From Leptolyngbya sp. SIO4C5 (GTDB lineage Bacteria; Cyanobacteriota; Cyanobacteriia; Phormidesmidales; Phormidesmidaceae): a DNA stretch of 9,802 nucleotides. The position numbers and the translations under genes were made by a program. The notes below the pieces were generated by a model that saw only the letters and a program-made list of their open reading frames with translations, had not been told where the DNA came from and did no database searches. Location: NCBI GenBank assembly GCA_010671965.1, contig JAAHIC010000106.1, forward strand, positions 1-9,802, in the 5' to 3' direction. Of the stretch, positions 5,510-9,802 are shown piece after piece. How positions within the stretch are numbered: the stretch's first letter is position 1; the number at the start of each line of letters is the position of its first letter.

Positions 5510-8245
5510 TTACTGGCAAACGGTGACTGCGCTTATATCAGAGCTACTTGTTGGGAACGAATAGGTTGCAGAAGCTGAGGTGGGCATTATCGCCTGATGG
5601 GTAAAAATCGTCGGTGGACACTCCCAGGCGTTTAACTGACTCTCTGAGGTCTGAGCAATTTGCAGCTGCAGCAGTGAAGCTATATCTGCAGCAGAGAAAT
5701 TAGTCTCAACGGAGTCCGTTTCGTTGGCTAGCTGGCGCTGCTCTAGCGGCGAAGCAGCCGTTGGCGCTGCCACTTCAGTTTGAGTCGTTTGAGGCTGGGC
5801 GGCTGAGGGCTGTGGAGTAGCGAGGGAAGCAAGGCCAGAGCGCGATCGCATTTCTGCAATTTCTCCCCTCTGAGCCGAAGAGAGGGCTTCTTGGGCGCCT
5901 TGACGACTGCTTAATAGCCAAACCAGCCCGGTGGAAACCATGCAGGGCAACAGAAATCCCAAAATGCCTACCTGCAAGTAAGTTCGCCGCCGCACCTGGC
6001 GGCTCTGCTTCAGATACTGCTGGGCCAGAGCCGATGGCTCCGAAGGATGACGCTGCCAAAAAAGCTCAGCTTCGCTCAGCCGGTTTTTAGAGAGCAGATA
6101 GTCTAAGGCGAGCGGTTGTCCCTGCTGCTGCCATTCCTGAGCGGCCGCTTCTAGCCGTCGCTGCTGCCGCAAAATTTCTCGCTTGTCTTGCAGCCATTCG
6201 CGCAGAAGTGACCAGTTGCGAATCAGAGACTCGTGCACAATATCAACCGTATCCCTTGTGACCGGAGCTGATCTATCCCTCGGAGCCGGTTTCGGCCACT
6301 GTCCTCTGGGCTGCGTCTGGTCAGAGCGCTGAGCAGAATTCACGATTACTAACTTGGCCGTTACCAACTTCTCTAAGGTTTGCTCAATCAGCTCAGCTGA
6401 GAATTCGTGATTGATCAGCTCAGCTTTCTGAATCCGGCGGCGGCTGTCTTCAGCTCCCTCTCCCAGCTCACAGAGACAGAGAAAAATACGCCGGGCGGCC
6501 TGCTGTTCAGCCTCTGTTAGGCTTTCATAAACTGCGGTGGCTCGCTGGCTAAGAATTTGACGGACACCGCCTAGTTCAGCATAGGCTTCCAGGGTAAGCT
6601 CGGTGGAAGCGTCGCAGGCATTGGCGATTTGTCGCTGCCATAGCTCTGCTAGTGTCAGCTGCAACAGGGGCAGTTCCCCCGGCGCACCGACGATATCTAA
6701 TAAAATGCTGTAGAGCAAATTTGGGTCGTACTGAATCTTGAGTTTTTTAGCTGGCTCCGTAATCGTAGACTTAATCTTTTCATAGCTGAGGGGAGGCACC
6801 ACTAATAGATTCTGACGCATCAAAACCGACAAAGTGGGATAGCGATTGAGCGCATCTTGATAGTCACCCCGCAGGGCGACCACGACCCGCAGGCGGGTTT
6901 CCGGTTCTTGTAGAGCCTGCAGAATGCAGTCTAAAAACTGCTGTTGCTGAAACTCCTCTTGGCAGTGGCTGAAGAGTTCTTCTAGCTGGTCAATCACCAG
7001 CAATAGCTGAGGTTTAGCTGCGGTTTGTAACTGTGTCTGCTGCTGAATAAAAGTTTGCGTGGCGGCCTGCTGGGGGGCAAAGCTGGTCTGGACAAGCTGA
7101 TTGAGACCCTGACCGCCTGCCTGCAAAAAGCTCATGGCTTGACGTAGCTGCTCTGCCCGTACCAGCCCTGAGGCATTGGGATCGATGAAGGCCGCTGCCA
7201 GACTCGTCAGGGGTGAGTCAGTCGGCGTCATATATCTAATCTGCCACTGACGACTACCCGGCAGTCTGTTCTGCTGAAGCTGATGGATTAGCCCCGCTCG
7301 TAATAGAGATGTTTTGCCGCTGCTGGAAGCCCCGACAACAGCGCAAAAGCGCTGGCGCTCGATGCTTTGTAGTAGCTGGGCGGTCGCTTCTTCCCGGCCA
7401 AAGAAAAAGTCGCCGTGGCGCTCGGTGAAGGCAGACAGTCCCTGATAGGGACAAAATTTGAGCGCAAACTGCTTGAGGCGATCGAGCGTTGGGACAGGAG
7501 AGGTTGAGAGCGTTGCCGTACGGCCTGAAGAGCGAGTCAGCATAATTTCGCTGCCGGATGTCTCAAACAGGGGCTGCTGAATTTCTCCCTTGAGCTGCTG
7601 GCTGACTGAGCGTAGCAGGCTGTGATTTGTGACAATACCGGTTTCAGATTTTTCAGGCTTGAGTCCAGCGAGTAGCGCTTCTGTAAAGACGCTGTAGTTT
7701 GAGCCTAATGACTGATAGGCTGACTCAAATTCGCGGGAGGCCGCCATAAATAGGCGATCGCTGCCCTGATGTGCGCCCGGATCGGCTTCTAAAAAGTTTA
7801 GTAACTCGCCGCTGTGGCAACAGTCTAGCCAAATCACTTTTTGCGGCACCGGGCTTTCTTGCAGCAGTCGCCGCAGCCAAAATAGAGAAAGACCATAAAT
7901 GCCCATTTCCGGATCGGTTTCACTAGTGGCTAAATAGCCCTCACGAATGCCTGCCTCGCGCTGAAACCCGTGACCGGAAAAGTAGAAAACAGCGGTTTGC
8001 GGAACGTGTTTACCAGCTGGTTTGAAAAGCTGAATCAGCGCATTTTCGAGCTGCCGGGTCGTGACAGCGGTGTGCTGACCGACCTTGGGCGTACTGGATT
8101 CAATGATCTCTGGCATGCGGTGAACCCGAAATTCACCGTAATTTTGTAAGCAACTAGCGATCGCCTCTGCATCATAACTAGGCGACTGCAAGCGCGGCAG
8201 TTTTTGATAGTGGCTCACACCAACCACTAAAGCATCTCGTACCAT
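5510..8245 (-). CDS. Orthocaspase (peptidase C14) fused to an nSTAND1-type NTPase, membrane-anchored
   Basis: The protein has 911 residues. Residues 1-235 are a caspase-like peptidase: YFSGHG gives catalytic His92 and DCCHSG (141-146) gives catalytic Cys143, as in bacterial orthocaspases, which usually cut after Arg or Lys. From about 265, CPYQGLSAF and FFFGRE introduce a STAND NTPase with Walker A GASSSGKTS (305-313), Walker B LLLVIDQLEELF (414-425), a sensor-like VVALRGDY (455-462), GELPLLQ (523-529) and HESLIRNW (671-678) in the helical/winged region. One membrane helix (about 757-779) follows basic RQVRRR, so the enzyme part should be cytoplasmic and the last 130 residues outside. That tail is Ser/Thr/Gln/Ala-rich with two Cys (876, 910). 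No WD40 or TPR repeats follow, unlike many relatives. GGAGG lies 12 nt before the ATG, a long spacing. Members are thought to act in signal-triggered proteolysis, cell death or phage defence; which one applies here is inference. It is the first gene of the co-directional trio. Confidence 0.9.
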   Translation of the reverse strand: MVRDALVVGVSHYQKLPRLQSPSYDAEAIASCLQNYGEFRVHRMPEIIESSTPKVGQHTAVTTRQLENALIQLFKPAGKHVPQTAVFYFSGHGFQREAGIREGYLATSETDPEMGIYGLSLFWLRRLLQESPVPQKVIWLDCCHSGELLNFLEADPGAHQGSDRLFMAASREFESAYQSLGSNYSVFTEALLAGLKPEKSETGIVTNHSLLRSVSQQLKGEIQQPLFETSGSEIMLTRSSGRTATLSTSPVPTLDRLKQFALKFCPYQGLSAFTERHGDFFFGREEATAQLLQSIERQRFCAVVGASSSGKTSLLRAGLIHQLQQNRLPGSRQWQIRYMTPTDSPLTSLAAAFIDPNASGLVRAEQLRQAMSFLQAGGQGLNQLVQTSFAPQQAATQTFIQQQTQLQTAAKPQLLLVIDQLEELFSHCQEEFQQQQFLDCILQALQEPETRLRVVVALRGDYQDALNRYPTLSVLMRQNLLVVPPLSYEKIKSTITEPAKKLKIQYDPNLLYSILLDIVGAPGELPLLQLTLAELWQRQIANACDASTELTLEAYAELGGVRQILSQRATAVYESLTEAEQQAARRIFLCLCELGEGAEDSRRRIQKAELINHEFSAELIEQTLEKLVTAKLVIVNSAQRSDQTQPRGQWPKPAPRDRSAPVTRDTVDIVHESLIRNWSLLREWLQDKREILRQQRRLEAAAQEWQQQGQPLALDYLLSKNRLSEAELFWQRHPSEPSALAQQYLKQSRQVRRRTYLQVGILGFLLPCMVSTGLVWLLSSRQGAQEALSSAQRGEIAEMRSRSGLASLATPQPSAAQPQTTQTEVAAPTAASPLEQRQLANETDSVETNFSAADIASLLQLQIAQTSESQLNAWECPPTIFTHQAIMPTSASATYSFPTSSSDISAVTVCQ

Positions 8246-9036
8246 TTTTGTAGATGACCTCCGAGGAGTCGCAATGAGTTAATTTATCGTCAGCAAATGG
8301 GATTGCAGTCAGAAAAAAACTCGAAAAATGAATTTATTTCTGAAAGTGTGAATGTAGAAAAGCATGTGGATAAATAGCTACTAAAAACAGGGAACGTGGC
8401 AAATGACTAAAGTGGCTGTGTAAGTGGCTGACTATCTATTTCTTTTAAGCAGCGAACTAAGCGTAAATATTTCATCAGTCTCTAAAAAAAGACCGCGTTA
8501 GAAACAAAATGCTTGGTTCAAATGCAGACATTGAAACTTTGCCAGGACAGTAAGTGGATTAACGCTCGCTATTCAAACATATCCGCGCTAATCTCAACCT
8601 CTCAAGGGGGGCGTTACCCCTGAGGGGTCTAGCAATCCTCTGCGTGCGTAGAGGTAATACCGCAATAACCTTGCCGCTTTCTCAGCGTATTCTGTGATTC
8701 TAAAGGCCGAAGAAAGGGGATGTTTAAATTTGGCTTAGTAGTTTTTACTGATTGATGAAACGGTTTCTAAGTATTTGCCACAGTAGCGTTAGTGGAATTT
8801 CAGCTAAAAGTCGTAATCTTAAAGCGATTTGCAGGATTGAATAAAATATTAAATATTCGCAATCATTAGAAGCGGCGATCGCTAAGAATTGAAACACCGA
8901 CAGCTAAAAAGCGTTCTGATAGATAAATGAGTTTAGCTGTGTAGCTGCCTTAATAGGCTGCTAGCTAAGTCTTTGATTTTTCCTTGCCCAGTTTTTTAAT
9001 AGAGAGAGCAGTTAATAGTGAAATCTGGCCTGTCTT
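8246..9036. other. AT-rich intergenic region without a convincing gene
   Basis: This stretch of about 790 nt separates the caspase gene start from the end of the 190-residue gene. I scanned both strands and found only very short open frames. It should contain the promoter of the caspase gene, but no -35/-10 pair is convincing. It holds two strong adjacent hairpins (8597-8654), a direct repeat AGTGGCTG at about 8410-8431, a HIP1 site near 8876, and an imperfect hairpin at 8942-8963 (8-bp stem with one mismatch, loop TTAATA). Confidence 0.6.
8597..8654. other. Two adjacent strong hairpins in the intergenic region
   Basis: Hairpin one (8597-8628): ACCTCTC then AGGGG pairs with CCCCT then GAGGGGT, twelve base pairs with one bulged A (8604), one G-T pair and a seven-base loop. 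Hairpin two (8637-8654): CCTCTGC pairs with GTAGAGG around a GTGC loop, seven pairs including one G-T. Neither is followed by a T tract on either strand. Two stable stems eight bases apart suggest a structured RNA or a small repetitive element rather than a simple terminator. Confidence 0.45.
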
Positions 9037-9609
9037 TTAGTAAAAAGAAAATTCGGCAATGGTGAGCTGTCCACCTAAGCAGTGAAACTTAACGCTTTGA
9101 ATATCTTCTGCTTTGACCTGCAAGAGCTGATTGGGGTCGAGGCCAGTTTCCGAGGTAGCCAAATTGGCGTCGGTAATTTCTTCTTGAGCCACAATGCGCT
9201 GCTGTGGATCAAAGGCAATGAGCAGCATGGGCTGGGAACAGGTGATACGCCCGCTCACTGACTTGACCGGCCGAATAAAGGAGGCCGTGATCCAGCCTGA
9301 CTTAGGCGAACCCGTGACAAGGCGATCGCCAGAGTAGGTAGGATAAGCCGGATTAGAAGGCTCCACCACCACAGCATTGTCAAAAACAACGCCTAAATCC
9401 TGGAACTGGTCGCTGAGCAAGGTGAAGGTCGAAAGACTGTCCCAGTTCAAGCAGGTTTCAGTGACCGAACGAGGCGCTAGTGGCGCTTCTGTCGCTGCTT
9501 CAATCTCTAAAAGCTGGGGAATTGCCTCTACTGCAATACTGTCCCAATCGTACTGCGTATCTGCAAAGGGTTGTGATGAAAGCGGTTGCCGGGATTGTTG
9601 AGGAACCAT
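9037..9609 (-). CDS. Conserved-looking hypothetical protein, 190 residues, probably beta-rich
   Basis: I do not recognise a named family. There is no signal peptide or membrane segment. The first 50 residues are polar and acidic and look flexible. From about residue 54 the pattern (WDSLSTFTLL, LGVVFDNAVVV, YPTYSGDRLV, WITASFIRPVKSVSGRI, MLLIAFDPQQRIV, VKFHCLGGQLTIAEFSF) alternates hydrophobic strands with turns. This resembles the beta-sandwich domains of many uncharacterised cyanobacterial proteins. A short motif, (Y/L)xWDS(I/L), occurs twice, at about 20-25 and 54-59. The start is the only ATG near the upstream end; the sequence before it is T-rich with no Shine-Dalgarno. The gene is isolated, with about 790 nt after it and an 11-bp inverted repeat upstream. 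Confidence 0.8.
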   Translation of the reverse strand: MVPQQSRQPLSSQPFADTQYDWDSIAVEAIPQLLEIEAATEAPLAPRSVTETCLNWDSLSTFTLLSDQFQDLGVVFDNAVVVEPSNPAYPTYSGDRLVTGSPKSGWITASFIRPVKSVSGRITCSQPMLLIAFDPQQRIVAQEEITDANLATSETGLDPNQLLQVKAEDIQSVKFHCLGGQLTIAEFSFY

Positions 9610-9688
9610 AAAAAAACTGGGTAAAAAGACGCTAAGACTGCTTTCTAGTCAATCAAACAAGAATCCGCACAATCTAGTAGATGCCTTC

Positions 9689-9725
9689 ACCCATATTTTG
9701 CACGATTGCTCAAAAAAATATGGGT
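9689..9725. promoter_or_regulatory. Perfect 11-bp inverted repeat upstream of the 190-residue gene
   Basis: ACCCATATTTT (9689-9699) and AAAATATGGGT (9715-9725) are exact reverse complements separated by 15 nt. It lies 80 nt before the ATG at 9609, on the upstream side of a minus-strand gene. There is no T tract consistent with termination on either strand, and the arms are AT-rich. It could be an operator or a weak structured leader. Confidence 0.45.
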
Positions 9726-9802
9726 TGAAACCGTAAATATACGTGTTTTGGCGTAGATCGATTTGTGCTTGCACGTTTCTCACAGTCTCTGCCCTATCAT
9801 TA

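Noticed and set aside
8522..8623. Plus-strand 33-codon open frame
   Set aside because: It has no ribosome binding site, runs into the hairpin region and its translation looks random.

Overview
The window looks like chromosomal DNA of a cyanobacterium, probably a filamentous Leptolyngbya/Phormidesmis-like type, though the genus is inference. The reasons are: many HIP1 octamers GCGATCGC (for example 331-338, 520-527, 1165-1172, 1205-1212, and several inside the large genes); a perfect HLR1-type site (the binding site of the photosynthetic regulator RpaB); an orthocaspase-STAND protein; and a methylglyoxal synthase-lipid kinase fusion.

Left part (1-1035), mostly minus strand. The edge holds a short GGCTMG hexamer array (4-39). 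Next to it lies a small gene that is easily missed, yidD (318->148), which has the CRFxPTCSxYA core but stops before the usual HPxxPGGYDP tail. Upstream on the same strand is an 89-residue unknown ORF (641->372). Beyond that is a possible 54-codon gene (921->757) interrupted by an amber stop at codon 4. The only plus-strand gene starts at 1036. It encodes a 75-residue single-helix membrane protein with a good promoter, an HLR1 box at the expected transcription start and a strong ribosome binding site, so a photosynthetic, high-light-responsive role is likely.

Centre (1295-8245), three large minus-strand genes read in the order 8245->1295. The first is a membrane-anchored orthocaspase fused to an nSTAND1-type NTPase, without the usual C-terminal repeat sensor. 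After a 79-nt gap containing a strong hairpin comes an SbcC/Rad50-like ATPase with a very glutamine-rich coiled coil and no CxxC zinc hook. After 17 nt comes a methylglyoxal synthase-diacylglycerol kinase fusion. The last two are very probably co-transcribed. Whether the caspase gene belongs to the same transcript cannot be decided from sequence.

Right part (8246-9802). An AT-rich intergenic region of about 790 nt has two adjacent hairpins (8597-8628, 8637-8654) and no convincing gene. A minus-strand 190-residue unknown, probably beta-rich protein follows (9609->9037). Its upstream region carries a perfect 11-bp inverted repeat.

The best candidate for an undescribed system is the co-directional set of a cell-death-type protease/STAND switch, a hookless SbcC-like DNA ATPase and a methylglyoxal-forming lipid kinase. 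Its functional linkage is inference. The clearest direct observations are the truncated yidD, the amber-interrupted small ORF and the HLR1 box.
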